Source: Caprella mutica
Lineage: Eukaryota > Arthropoda > Malacostraca > Amphipoda > Caprellidae
DNA length: 64,000 nt
Direction: 5' to 3'
Assembly (NCBI GenBank): GCA_947561585.1
Contig: CANNZV010000431.1
Coordinates: 345,253-409,252 of the forward strand
This document shows, piece by piece, positions 48,019-58,897 of the stretch; the first letter of the stretch is position 1; each line of letters starts with the position of its first letter. The notes beneath the pieces were generated by a model. That model was not told where the DNA came from. It searched no databases and saw nothing but the letters and a program-made list of their open reading frames with translations. The translations under genes were made by a program, and so were the position numbers.

Positions 48019-48512
48019 TATCGTTTATTATGTTACTGTATCGTTTATTATGTTACTGTATTTTATATTATGTTACTGTATTTTATATTATGTTACTGTA
48101 TTTTATATTATGTTACTGTATTTTATATTATGTTACTGTATTTTATATTATGTTACTGTATTTTATATTATGTTACTGTATTTTATATTATGTTACTGTA
48201 TTTTATATTATGTTACTGTATCGTTTATTATGTTACTGTATTTTATATTATGTTACTGTATTTTATATTATGTTACTGTATTTTATATTATGTTACTGTA
48301 TTTTATATTATGTTACTGTATTTTATATTATGTTACTGTATTTTATATTATGTTACTGTATTTTATATTATGTTACTGTATCGTTTATTATGTTACTGTA
48401 TCGTTTATTATGTTACTGTATTTTATATTATGTTACTGTATTTTATATTATGTTACTGTATTTTATATTATGTTACTGTATTTTATATTATGTTACTGTA
48501 TTTTATATTATG
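48019..48512. repeat. 20-bp minisatellite, ~25 copies
   Basis: The unit is tgttactgtattttatatta with a second form tgttactgtatcgtttatta at five or so positions. Almost no other variation, so it is strongly homogenised. Open frames of Cys/Tyr/Ile/Leu are repeat-derived. Confidence 0.97.
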
Positions 48513-48713
48513 ATACTGTATACTGAAATAATTTTATTCTTTAATTTTATTTCATTATTTGTATATAATTTTACTATTATATATCTAATGATTATTGCTG
48601 CGCTCTTTTAATTTGCATAAAATCTTTTTCTCGTAGACCTACCTGCTGTAAAGCTATAAAGGTAGTAAGTAAATCACTAGTGCTCTATTTACAGTTACTA
48701 ACAGGTATTGTGG

Positions 48714-48762
48714 GGCCATAGAAGATTAAGAGGTGATGCTACTTATTCTTCTATGGCCCCTC
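48714..48762. mobile_element. MITE-3, minimal copy
   Basis: tggggccatagaagattaag and cttattcttctatggcccc form an inverted repeat with about a dozen bases between them. It directly precedes the MITE-4 copy. Confidence 0.6.
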
Positions 48763-48766
48763 CATA

Positions 48767-48953
48767 AAGGCTTGCTCACACACATCAGTGTTCTATCCGT
48801 GACGTGACCGTTCAGTGTCTCAGTGAAAACATATATCGTTACTTTAGATTAAAGTGACACGTTCACACACGTCAGACTCAGTACCGTATCCTCTCAGTGC
48901 TAAAAAAGCACTTAAAGAATACGTCACAGATGTGTGTGTGTGTGAAAAGCCTT
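48767..48953. mobile_element. MITE-4, copy 2
   Basis: The ends aaggcttgctcacacacatc and gatgtgtgtgtgtgtgaaaa then gcctt are inverted. The interior shares gacacgttcacac and cagtaccgtat with 38063-38222. It lies between a MITE-3 remnant and a MITE-1 copy. Confidence 0.75.
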
Positions 48954-48966
48954 AATGGAGGTCTGT

Positions 48967-49135
48967 AGGGTAAGTTTCGAGTTATCGGACGTTCTACATT
49001 TTCGATCATAGCAAAAAATAATTTAAATTTTTATTTTAATTGGTATCCATGATATCTACAGGTATCATGGATACCAATTAAGTAGCGAGTTAAAATATTC
49101 TCTCAAATTAATGAATTATCGTAAGTTTTTTTAAT
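48967..49135. mobile_element. MITE-1 copy with intact central dyad
   Basis: Left end agggtaagtttcgagttatc then ggacgttctacattttcgat. The central dyad at about 49040-49080 reads ttggtatccatgatatctac then aggtatcatggataccaa. The right end (gaattatcgtaagtttttt) is shortened. Confidence 0.85.
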
Positions 49136-49365
49136 GCCTAATTTACCTGTATAATATCGCATCTGCTAATTGTATCTTCTCCGTACCTACAATAATTTGT
49201 TTTGTTAGAGTTGTTTTTCCGTTAGCATCAGAATGATATTGGTTCAATAAATTGAATTAAGGAAAGCATATACTCCCTTTGATGTTGTTATCTTTCTTTA
49301 TAGTGTACCTATAAGGTGAGTGACGTCATAATAGCCAATAGTCAATGCATTTGGCGCCATCTGTA

Positions 49366-49468
49366 TAGTGATAGGTACTATTGGAGAAAAAGAGTGATAG
49401 GTACTATCGGAGAAAAGAGTGATAGGTACTATCGGAGAAAAGAGTGATAGGTACTATCGGAGAAAAGA
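49366..49468. repeat. 25-bp tandem repeat, 4 copies
   Basis: gtgataggtactatcggaga followed by aaaga; the first copy differs at one base. It follows a TGACGTCA site at 49321-49328. Confidence 0.9.
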
Positions 49469-49577
49469 GACAATTATGTGTTAATTTTAATATAGGTAAT
49501 CAAAGTTTTCTAATTTCCAATTATTTTGCGCAAATTTTACAAATTTGTCATCGTGTACTCAGACTAATTCTAAACTA

Positions 49578-49658
49578 ACGTTGCAATTAGTAAAGCTTCT
49601 TTTTGGAAACGTTGCAATTAGTAAAGCTTCTTTTTGGAAACGTTGCAATTAGTAAACT
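49578..49658. repeat. 31-bp tandem repeat, ~2.6 copies
   Basis: acgttgcaattagtaaagct followed by tctttttggaa; copies are identical, the last truncated. Confidence 0.9.
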
Positions 49659-49893
49659 TTAACGTCATACACTTTTTCTGCCTGTACAGTACACCTTGCC
49701 TTGTGAAAGTGCCACCATAGCTGCTATAATTTGGCAATCTCACCAGAAATAGGAATACTAATTCCAGATGAATTGGATGATTACAAGGAGGTAACCAGTA
49801 AATATCGCCAGGTGAAAGTGTTCTATCTAATTACGACAGGTAGCAGCTGTGCTAAAATAGACTCTGTAGTGACAATGGAGGTGGTTTGTGTCA

Positions 49894-50053
49894 GTGACGT
49901 CATCATAGCAACACTTTAACTGGCTATTTAATGTAATTAAAGTGAGTGAAGCTGTACAAACTAATTAGTTATTGTTAGTGAATAGAAACAGTAAAAGTAT
50001 TCAGTTTATAAGCCTTTAATTTGTATTGAAGTGTGTTGCTTTGATGACGTCAC
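49894..50053. mobile_element. CRE-TIR MITE, copy 2 (160 bp)
   Basis: 21-bp ends gtgacgtcatcatagcaaca (+c) at 49894 and gtgttgctttgatgacgtca (+c) at 50033 are inverted with one mismatch. Each contains TGACGTCA (49895-49902 and 50045-50052). No TSD is clear. A diverged copy is at 9204-9376. Confidence 0.75.
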
Positions 50054-50168
50054 GTACACAAACCTCTCTATTGTCTCTACTTTTCCCGTTATGAGATGCG
50101 CGGGCAGAGTGCTTTCTATGTACTTCTGCGCAGAGTTCAAGCCGTTAATTCCTTATAAGGGATATATT

Positions 50169-50212
50169 GAAAGGGGGGGGGGGTTGTTATTGGAGGAGGG
50201 GGGGGGGGGTCG
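50169..50212. other. Poly-G tracts
   Basis: Two long G runs (about 50170-50182 and 50198-50209) with shorter runs between could form a quadruplex on the + strand. Confidence 0.6.
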
Positions 50213-50295
50213 TTATAGGGTCACTGACTTAGCGACAGTATGATGTCACAATGTCACCCTCTGATAAAGGTAACGTAATACCTGCTGTAATAAAC

Positions 50296-50754
50296 AGGTG
50301 TGACACCTGTTGTAACAGAGGTGTGACACCTGTTGTTACAGAGGTGTGACACCTGTTGTTACAGAGGTGTGACACCTGTTTGTTACAGAGGTGTGACACC
50401 TGTTGTTACAGAGGTGTGACACCTGTTTGTTACAGAGGTGTGACACCTGTTGTTACAGAGGTGTGACACCTGTTGTTACAGAGGTATCACACATGTTGTT
50501 ACAGAGGTGTGACACCTGTTGTTACAGAGGTGTGACACCTGTTGTTACAGAGGTGTGACACCTGTTGTTACAGAGGTGTGACACCTGTTGTTACAGAGGT
50601 GTGACACCTGTTGTTACAGAGGTGTGACACCTGTTGTTACAGAGGTGTGACACCTGTTGTTACAGAGGTGTGACACCTGTTGTTACAGAGGTGTGACACC
50701 TGTTGTTACAGAGGTGTGACACCTGTTTTTACAGAGGTTCACACCTGTTTTAAC
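50296..50754. repeat. 23-bp minisatellite of palindromic units, ~20 copies
   Basis: Unit gaggtgtgacacctgttgtt then aca. The core aggtgtgacacct is an inverted repeat within each unit. A degraded unit continues beyond the foldback element (about 51062-51105: ataacagagg, then acacctgtttta), so that element is inserted in the tail of this array. Confidence 0.95.
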
Positions 50755-51061
50755 GGTATGCAGAAGTTTTGTCAAAAGAAATATCGTAAAAAGGAAATTA
50801 ACATAAAATGAAGATTATTTAACATATAAATGAAAATAAACGTATATAAATGAAGATTATTTGGAAAATCTAAATATAAATGGGTATTATGTAGTTTGTT
50901 GTATCTGCTAGTTTGTTGTACTGCACACTTCATGATTGTTTAATGACCTGGCAGGGGAATTTGGGAGGTGACACACATGTACATATATTTAAGTGTGTTA
51001 ATATCCCGTCGACGAAAAGTCCTGTCGACAAAATGTCTTTCGACGAAACGTCTGTCAACCG
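50755..51061 (+). mobile_element. Foldback-type element FB-E, degenerate, ~307 bp
   Basis: The left end ggtatgcagaagttttgtca and the right end read inwards, ggttgacagacgtttcgtcg, form an imperfect inverted pair. The right arm contains subrepeats gtcgacgaaaagtcct and gtcgacaaaatgtctt. The shared ~60-bp module is at 50892-50952. Flanks tgttttaac and ttgtataac could be a decayed 9-bp duplication, but only six of nine bases agree and the surrounding minisatellite confuses this. Confidence 0.65.
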
Positions 51062-51308
51062 TTGTATAACAGAGGATTCTACAGACACCTGTTTTATTTC
51101 GTCATCAAAAATATAAGACTAGAATATTATAACTCCTGACCTTCACTGCAAATCCCTTCAATTCTCCTCAATTGTCGGTAGATATACTTTATCAACCTTT
51201 ACTACCCATTTATTCAACCATATCTTATTGGTTGATTGACTAAATTGGTAGCTAGGGTTGAGTGGACAAAAACTGTAAAAGGTTTGGCGTAAAAACTATC
51301 GCTATAAC

Positions 51309-51390
51309 TTATAAATGCCGATAGCGTAACGAGTATCGGTAGAGTTTATAAATGCCGATAGCGTAACGAGTATCGGTAGAACTTATAAAT
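51309..51390. repeat. ~37-bp tandem pair
   Basis: ttataaatgccgatagcgta followed by acgagtatcggtaga occurs twice in tandem. Its inner words gccgatagcg and gagtatcgg suggest a subrepeat arm of a foldback element, with the shared module about 135 bp downstream. Confidence 0.75.
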
Positions 51391-51524
51391 CGTAACCATT
51401 TTTGTAAAAACTAATACTTTTTGAGCTATGACGGTTTGAAGTTAATTATTCCTTATTATAGATATATTCTGATGAAACGTAAGTTTGAAATTTCTTCTCA
51501 TTTTGGAGAATCTCACCATAGATA

Positions 51525-51580
51525 AAGTTTGTTGTATCCGCTAGTATGTTGTACTGCAAACTCCATGATTGTCTAATGAA
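51525..51580 (+). repeat. Copy of the ~60-bp shared module, diverged
   Basis: agtttgttgtatccgctagt then atgttgtactgcaaactcca then tgattgtctaatga matches the modules at 31191 and 50892. No flanking element could be delimited. Confidence 0.65.
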
Positions 51581-52019
51581 GAATTAGTTTCTACAAAAAA
51601 CGTTTATGATTTTCGGATTATTTGGATAATAAATTCATTAGAATATAAAATTAAAATCTAATTTAGGTGGTTTAACAGGAAAGATTCACTGTACTCAAGT
51701 TTACGGAACTAATAAAGATCAGTGTTGAATTCCTTTGCACCTGCTTATCTGAATCCTAATTACTGTTATCACTTGCCCCTCTAGACGGTGTGTGCGTGTG
51801 TTTGTGTAGCGATAGTGTCTTGTTATTGCACGGTGTGGCGCTAGCGTTGTTAATGGTGTAATGTCAATAGAATTAGTTATTGTAATCAACAGTATTTATC
51901 TCATTAATTAATTTGCACTATTTATTATATTATATTTTATTCAATTTATTTTATTTACTTTATTTCATTAACCTTACATTTTTTTTTGTGATATTCTATA
52001 TAATTTGCATAAAATATAT
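51581..52019. other. AT-rich DNA, nothing recognised
   Basis: No gene or clear repeat seen. Confidence 0.35.
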
Positions 52020-52337
52020 TGATGAAGGGCCCGTAGAAGATAAGTTGTTATTTTATGGCCCCACCATAACTTAAACCTCTCAATCTTCTCTGGCCCACCA
52101 TAACTTAACTCTCTGAATCTTTTATGGCCCCACCATAACTTACCTCTCTGAATCTTCTATGGCCCCACCATAACTTAACTCTCTGAATCTTCTATGGCCC
52201 CACCATAACTTAACTCTCTGAATCTTCTATGGCCCCACCATAACTTAACTCTCTGAATCTTCTATGGCCCCACCATAACTTAACTCTCTGAATCTTCTAT
52301 GGCCCCACCATAACTTAACTCTCTCAATCTTTGTAAC
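52020..52337. repeat. MITE-3 terminus amplified as a 35-bp array (~8 copies)
   Basis: A MITE-3-like head (gggcccgtagaagataag, then ttatggccccaccataac) leads into units of 35 bp: aacttaactctctgaatctt then ctatggccccaccat. The repeated word is the complement of the MITE-3 end at 16868 and 48716. Confidence 0.9.
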
Positions 52338-53131
52338 AACCAGAGTGCCTGATAAGTTTGTTCCTGTGGAAATCTAAATTTTCACTTTTAAAACTTGATT
52401 TGAGTTGCTGGAAATCCGGGATTTTTATACTGTAAGATAATCAATTGAAATAATGCAACATATTTTGTTTAATTTGGTTTTATAACATTTTTTTACCATG
52501 CGGATATCTAGAGCTCGGATGTTACACCATATTTTGATTCACATCAAAAGTAGTTAATATTCATTTAAATGATGTTTCTAGTGTGACGCAAAATGTGGCA
52601 CATCAGCTGTTGTACTTCACTCGGGCTTCAGAGGCCCACCTGATCAAAAATGATAAAAACTAAATAGAACAAAACAAGTTGTATATTATTTCACTGATAA
52701 TTATACAATGAATAAACACGCCATAGACAACGAAAGTCACGGAGTTTCAGAAACTCAACTTAATTTTAGATTATGCATCAATATTTCAAACCGGACCGCA
52801 TCTCCTATAGGCCCGTTAGTTGTTCCAGTGTTAAACCATAACTTCCGTCTCTGAAAATTTAAAAAAAAAATTCTAAGAATACCAGACCCACTCAAGCAAC
52901 ATGCAGACGGCTCCAAGATAGTGTACACCTATCTATAGCGTACCTATCTATCAAAGATAGTATAACTATCAATGAAGATGCATGTCTAGAGATAGTGTGA
53001 CATTCCTCAATGCAGTTATTAAAGTGTACACTCAATGCAGTTATTAAAGTGTACACTCAATGCAGTTATTACAAGTAACACAAAGGGACAGGTAAACTAG
53101 AACAAACAGGTAACTTTCCCCTGATTAGAAC
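52338..53131. other. AT-rich DNA with a 25-bp tandem triplet
   Basis: At about 53012-53072 the unit caatgcagttattaaagtgt + acact occurs about 2.5 times. No gene supported in the rest. Confidence 0.5.
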
Positions 53132-53358
53132 CAGGGTACATTCCAAATTATCGAACGACTCCACATTTTCAATCATGCAAGAAATAAAATATATATAAAA
53201 ATGAGTATCAGTTACTTTTATTTTGATTGGTATCCATGATACCTACATGTATTTCAGTTGGTTATACAATTAAAATAACAAATTTAATAATAAATATAAT
53301 TGAATATTTTCATGTGATAGAAAATGTGGTACCGTCCGATTACTCGGTACTTATCCCC
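53132..53358. mobile_element. MITE-1 copy
   Basis: Left end agggtacattccaaattatc then gaacgactccacattttcaa; central half-dyad ttggtatccatgatacctac; right end gatagaaaatgtggtaccgt then ccgattactcggtacttatc. Confidence 0.82.
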
Positions 53359-53759
53359 TGTCAATTTCCATATATCATTTTTTTAAATCGTATACTTTAT
53401 ATGTTATATAAGCTATTTATCTACAACACAGTTCTCATTTTGTTTTGAAAAGTATCACGTCTTGTTCCTATATTGAATGTAGTGGTTTCAATATTTCTTT
53501 ATGCGATGGTACACGTAGCGCCATTCTTTTTATCAGTGTATGTACATATACTCACCAAGCAATAATGTGGTGACATGTTAAAATTGTCGTCATACAACAT
53601 AACAAATAATTATATTTAATTTTAACTTGAACTGACTTAGGAATTCATTTTTAATTTAAATTTATCTAGTGTGAGTTTAATTTTATTAATGTGATTTTAT
53701 TGCCTGAACTGTTGTAATTTGAATCATGGATTGTTTTCTTTATTTTTATCCTATTTTTA
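53359..53759. other. AT-rich DNA, nothing recognised
   Basis: No gene or repeat seen. Confidence 0.35.
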
Positions 53760-54030
53760 ACGCTATTTGCAGTTTCAGAGGATAGCGCTAGAGTTATGCT
53801 CTTCAACTACGAGGTCTTAAATAAACTCGTAGGCTTCATTTACTATTACCTTTTCATTTTCCTTTTCCATCTGTGAGTGCAGCTACTGGTGCTTGTGTCC
53901 CTTTTCGTCACATTCCTTGGTAAGTGACTGCATTCTCGGAGGAGCAACATTCCGTTCTGACTGCTTAACGAATCCCTTGTATTTATTTTCATTTCGAAGT
54001 CAGCGATATGGCCTTCGGCTCCGAAGCAGA
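53760..54030 (+). repeat. Dispersed repeat R5, fullest copy
   Basis: The first part (gaggatagcgctagagttat, then gctcttcaactacgaggtct) matches 57137-57215. The later part (ttctgactgcttaacgaatc, then ccttgtatttattttc) matches 59870-59910. The 90-codon frame at 53893-54165 lies partly in this repeat and is not conserved in the other copies. Confidence 0.7.
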
Positions 54031-54326
54031 CGTAAAACTCCCACTAAATTTAATAAACCCTATAGTGCCCAACTTTTTTTAAATGCACATAAATTTATTT
54101 TTTCTATCTCAATTATTTCTTACCGTTATAAGATAAAAACCTCACAATTTTTCAAAAAGGAGTGATCAATTAGATAGAGAAAACACGTGACTAAACGAAG
54201 AAAGAAAGCTCGATGTACGAAACATTATGCAATTGCAGCAATAAAATAAATTTCAAACGTACTCGGAGAGCGTCACTGGGCACTATAGGGATAATTTACT
54301 TCAATATGATAAATAACTATTTCCTC

Positions 54327-54565
54327 TGATAGTACATAATCACAGTGACTCTTTTCACTGATAGTACATCATAACAGTGACTTGTTTCTCTGATAGTACA
54401 TCATCACAGTGACTCTTTTCACTGATAGTACATCATCACAGTGACTCTTTTCTCTGATAGTACATCATCACAGTGACTCTTTTCACTGATAGTACATCAT
54501 AACAGTGACTTGTTTCTCTGATAGTACATCATCACAGTGACTTGTTTCTCTGATAGTACAGTCCT
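54327..54565. repeat. 32-bp minisatellite, ~8 copies
   Basis: tgatagtacatcatcacagt followed by gactcttttcac, alternating with a gacttgtttctc form. Confidence 0.93.
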
Positions 54566-54964
54566 TATCAGTTGTCGACAGGCTAAGTAGTTATACTTTA
54601 TCTCCTAGGTTACTTAATATAAAATATCGCACTATTTACTCAGTCTAATGTGGCCCATTGCATTTGCATGGGATATAATTAGATAAGGATAGATAAGAAG
54701 CTATCGCTACACAGATAAGAATGAGACTTGAACTCTACTATCTAAGATGTACTGATAGAACACTTCATCTCGTTCTACTGTTATGCAATTCATTCACAAA
54801 AATCTACAATTAATATTTATAACCAGTCATAAAATAACACATTTTCAAAAGTAGAAAATAATTTTACGAAAGGAATTTTTTATAAATATATAACTGCAGA
54901 ACTGCAATGATTGAAATTTTAAAATCCATTTTAGCATTTTGATTTTTATAAGCAATGGACAGTG

Positions 54965-55115
54965 AGCACTGTTAGCAATATAGGGTCACAGTAAGTACCC
55001 CAATGAGGACACTGTTAGCAATATAGGGTCACAGTAAGTACCCCAATCAGGACACTGTTAGCAATATAGGGACACAGTAAGTACCCCAATGAGGACACTG
55101 TTAGCAATATAATGA
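54965..55115. repeat. 43-bp tandem repeat, ~3.5 copies
   Basis: cactgttagcaatatagggt then cacagtaagtaccccaatga then gga; copies nearly identical. Confidence 0.93.
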
Positions 55116-55435
55116 GTACTCAATGTATGTACATATATAATCAAAATGTACCAATTCATCTGTAATAATTCCTCAGTAACAGAGTCTCACCATTCATTCA
55201 TCATACTAAGAACATTTATAATACATCTCCTATTTTGAAAATTATACATCCTACTCCTTTGAATTCCTTCTGATTGTTGTACTTATCCTAATTAGTTCTA
55301 AATGGTGACCAATAGAGTGTGATAGTGTGACACAGGGGGCAGTGGTGGGTTAGCATGCTTTAGTCATGCTACCTTTTCAAGAGAAGACATCAATGAGTCT
55401 CTATGTGGTGAAGAGTGATGAGTAACGACAGTGTA
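55116..55435. other. AT-rich DNA, nothing recognised
   Basis: No gene or repeat seen. Confidence 0.35.
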
Positions 55436-56148
55436 CTGTGGTGTGGTATACTCTTGGTGTGGTACACTCTTGGTGTGGTACACTCTTGGTGTGGTACACT
55501 CTTGGTGTGGTACACTCTTGGTGTGGTATACTCTTGGTGTGGTACACTCTTGGTGTGGTACACTCTTGGTGTGGTATACTCTTGGTGTGGTACACTCTTG
55601 GTGTGGTACACTCTTGGTGTGGTATACTCTTGGTGTGGTATACTCTTGGTGTGGTATACTCTTGGTGTGGTATACTATTAGTGTGGTACACTCTTGGTGT
55701 GGTATACTCTTGGTGTGGTATACTCTTAGTGTGGTACACTCTTGGTGTGGTATACTCTTGGTGTGGTATACTCTTGGTGTGGTATACTCTTGGTGTGGTA
55801 TACTCTTGGTGTGGTACACTCTTGGTGTGGTATACTCTTGGTGTGGTATACTCTTGGTGTGGTATACTCTTGGTGTGGTACACTCTTGGTGTGGTATACT
55901 CTTGGTGTGGTACACTCTTGGTGTGGTATACTCTTGGTGTGGTATACTCTTGGTGTGGTACACTCTTGGTGTGGTATACTCTTGGTGTGGTATACTCTTG
56001 GTGTGGTATACTCTTGGTGTGGTACACTCTTGGTGTGGTATACTCTTGGTGTGGTACACTCTTGGTGTGGTATACTCTTGGTGTGGTATACTCTTGGTGT
56101 GGTATACTCTTGGTGTGGTATACTCTTGGTGTGGTATACTGTATATGT
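55436..56148. repeat. 16-bp minisatellite, ~44 copies
   Basis: The unit is ctcttggtgtggtaya, where y is c or t in an irregular pattern; a few units have ctcttagt or ctattagt. Since 16 is not a multiple of three, each frame reads through a 48-bp (16-codon) cycle and stays open. The long frames on both strands are repeat-derived. Confidence 0.97.
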
Positions 56149-56229
56149 GTCAGTATACTATCATTTTCAGTATACTTATCAATATGTGTCTATCTATTTA
56201 TGAGTAAACTTTACAGTATACTATATTGC

Positions 56230-56395
56230 AGTTCCGAGTTATCGGACAGTTACACATTTTCGATAATATATTAAAAAACACAATTTTAACTCCTTTTTAA
56301 ATTGGTATCCATGATACCTACAGGTATCACCTATCAAAATAACGAGTTAAAATATTAAATTATGGATATTTTCTTTTTATCCCGTAACTCACCCT
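56230..56395. mobile_element. MITE-1 copy
   Basis: Left end gttccgagttatcggacagt then tacacattttcgataat; internal ttggtatccatgatacctac with a second partial aggtatcac; right end ttatcccgtaactcaccct. Confidence 0.78.
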
Positions 56396-56504
56396 GCACT
56401 CAATTCCTATTCACATTCCTACCATTCCTTAAACTTGAGTCATTGTGTGAATGGGAATACCTTGGAATGGTGAGTAATTACTTCTTTGAAGATAGTATGC
56501 ATGA

Positions 56505-56600
56505 GTGAGTAATAGTTATGCGAGTAATAGTTATGCGAGTAATAGTTATGCGAGTAATAGTTATGCGAGTAATAGTTATGCAAGTAATAGTTATGTGACA
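56505..56600. repeat. 15-bp tandem repeat, ~6 copies
   Basis: gagtaatagttatgc in near-perfect tandem. Confidence 0.93.
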
Positions 56601-56938
56601 CTACAATACACTATATTATATAGATTATTTTTATATTGTAATGAAAAATATTAATTTAATTATACATAGCTGTATGGTCAAATAATATAAATTATACTGT
56701 TGTTAATAAGCATACACACATTCTAATTTATATATGACCTTATATTAAGATTATTTATGTGTTAAATATGCTCTACGTATGTTTATTCATTTTCTTTATT
56801 TCCTTCAACCCACTAGGAAGAAATAGTTTCTATACATGGAAATATAATTAACTATATGTGTACCATATGTAAACTTAACCGTTTTACTTACTTACTATGA
56901 AATAGCCGTCGTTTATATTTGCTTTTTTTTTGTATTCA
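56601..56938. other. AT-rich DNA, nothing recognised
   Basis: No gene or repeat seen. Confidence 0.35.
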
Positions 56939-57082
56939 GGATAAGCTCCGAGTTATAAGACAGTTACATTTTTCGAACATGATGGAAAAAATATGAATTA
57001 ATTATTATTTAACTTTTAAATATTTACTTTCTTTTTATATGATTAAAAATGTGGAGTCGTTCGATAATTTGAACCTCACCCT
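56939..57082. mobile_element. MITE-1 copy lacking the central dyad
   Basis: Left end aggataagctccgagttata then agacagttacatttttcgaa; right end gattaaaaatgtggagtcgt then tcgataatttgaacctcacc. Confidence 0.75.
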
Positions 57083-57129
57083 TTCATAAATAATTAGATT
57101 GTTTTGTTTTTTCATTATGTTTTTGTTCG

Positions 57130-57360
57130 TCATATCTTAACGCTACTTGCAGTTTTAGAGGATAGCGCTAGGGTTATGCTCTTCAACTACGAGGTCTTAG
57201 ATTCTGTGTTAGGAAGACTCGTAGGCTTCATTTAGTATCACCTCTTCATTTTCCTCTTAGATTTTGTGTTATGTAGAGTCGTGAGCTGCATTTACTATCA
57301 CCTCTTCATCATCAGAGTAGCTTTTTTGTATCCATGAGCACTGTTACTAATTAGATGAAT
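57130..57360 (+). repeat. Dispersed repeat R5, copy 2
   Basis: gaggatagcgctagggttat then gctcttcaactacgaggtct matches 53777-53816 almost base for base. A sub-block (cgtaggcttcatttagtatc then acctcttcat) is repeated in altered form about 60 bp further on. It ends with agtagcttttttgtatccat, which links to the copy at 59745. Confidence 0.75.
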
Positions 57361-57887
57361 AGCTCTTTATTTAACATTCTTCTTACTTTATGCTGAATAT
57401 TATTAAGTTTGTTTCCTAATATAGTAATTAATATTTAAATAAACTTTAATATATATTTTAGTGATTTCAGATTACTTGATTATTTTTCATCGAGTCATGA
57501 CATTTTTCACATATTTAAGTAGTAAGCAAATAATTATTACATATGGAACAGGGTCATATATTGGCATATAGATATATAATAAATATAATAAACAAATGAA
57601 GGCGTTATATTATAATATGTTTTATTGCTTTATATTTTATGTCAATGGTAATTCCTGCATATTATACACTAATTGAACTTTATACTCAATGCCTTACAGT
57701 ATATTTTAGCTGACTGGGGCGATATGCATTGCTGAATAGATGCATTTCTATGACTGTTTATTTTCAATGGGATACATAGGTTACCTTATTGAGTTAATAA
57801 AAATATAAAGAATGCAATAAACTGCATTGAGGAGTAGAGAGTGCATTTGCTTGCAGTTTTTAAACCTTTAAATGGACCTTTATTTCT
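57361..57887. other. AT-rich DNA, nothing recognised
   Basis: No gene or repeat seen. Confidence 0.35.
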
Positions 57888-58470
57888 GTGGACCTATAAA
57901 TGTGTGGACCTTCAAATTTGTGGACCTTTTAATCTGTGGACATTTTAATATGTACATAGAACTTTTAATCAGTAGACCTTTTAATCTGTTGACCTTTTAA
58001 TCAGTGGACCTTTTAATCAGTAGACCTTTTAATCAGTGGACCATTTAATCAGTAGACCTTTTAATCTGTTGACCTTTTAATCAGTGGACCTTTTAATCAG
58101 TGGACCTTTTAATCAGTGAACCTTTTAATCAGTGAACCTTTTAATCAGTAGACCTTTTAATCTGTTGACCTTTTAATCAGTGGACCTTTTAATGAGTAGA
58201 CCTTTTAATCAGTGGACCTTTTAATCAGTGGACCTTTCAACTTTTAATCTGTGGACATTTTAATCAGCAAACCTTTTATTATGTGGATCTTTTAATCAGT
58301 GGATCTTTTAATCAGTGGATCTTTTAATCAGTGGACCTTTTATTATGTGGATTTTTAAATGTGTCGATCCATTAATCAGTGGTTCCTTTAATCACTGGTT
58401 CCTTTAGTCAGTGGACCTTTCAATCTGTGGTTCTTTTAATCAGTGGACCTTTTAATCAGTGGACCCTCAC
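57888..58470. repeat. 16-bp minisatellite, ~34 copies, drifting
   Basis: The unit is accttttaatcagtgg with frequent tagacc, tgttgacc and ttatgtgg variants. Divergence is highest at both ends. Confidence 0.93.
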
Positions 58471-58586
58471 CCATCGCTTCTTCCCACATCTCACAGTTAG
58501 TCACACCTTTTTTTAATTCACAGCGTAGGCTGTAGCGCTGGTCAGTGAGCTCTGTACCAGACACCTCTTTGTGTTTATTAATATGC

Positions 58587-58640
58587 TTAACAATAATAGC
58601 TATCGTTAACAATAATAGCTATCGTTAACAATAATAGCCG
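58587..58640. repeat. 19-bp tandem repeat, ~2.7 copies
   Basis: aacaataatagctatcgtt in tandem. Confidence 0.85.
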
Positions 58641-58897
58641 TAAGGGTTAATTAAAGTGTTTATCTAGACAGTCTGTTTTGCCGTTGTTTTGCGGCTGGTA
58701 AATCAAAACATTTTCCATATTTGCAATCAGTGTCTCGAAATGGGTGCAACTGCATGCATGTAGCATAATAATATAATACTTAATGTATGTACACCACATG
58801 CATGCTATGTGCTAACACATACTTAATTGTAGCTGTATCATGTAATTATTAACTACATAATGGCTTAACACTTCCTATTTAAAGTATGTACAAATGT

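Noticed and set aside
48030..48611. Hydrophobic Leu/Tyr/Cys/Ile frames resembling membrane segments
   Set aside because: Translation of the AT-rich 20-bp array in three frames; the hydrophobicity is compositional.
55364..56274. Overlapping frames of 150-278 codons in several frames
   Set aside because: A product of the 16-bp minisatellite; all frames are open at once, which no real gene would explain.
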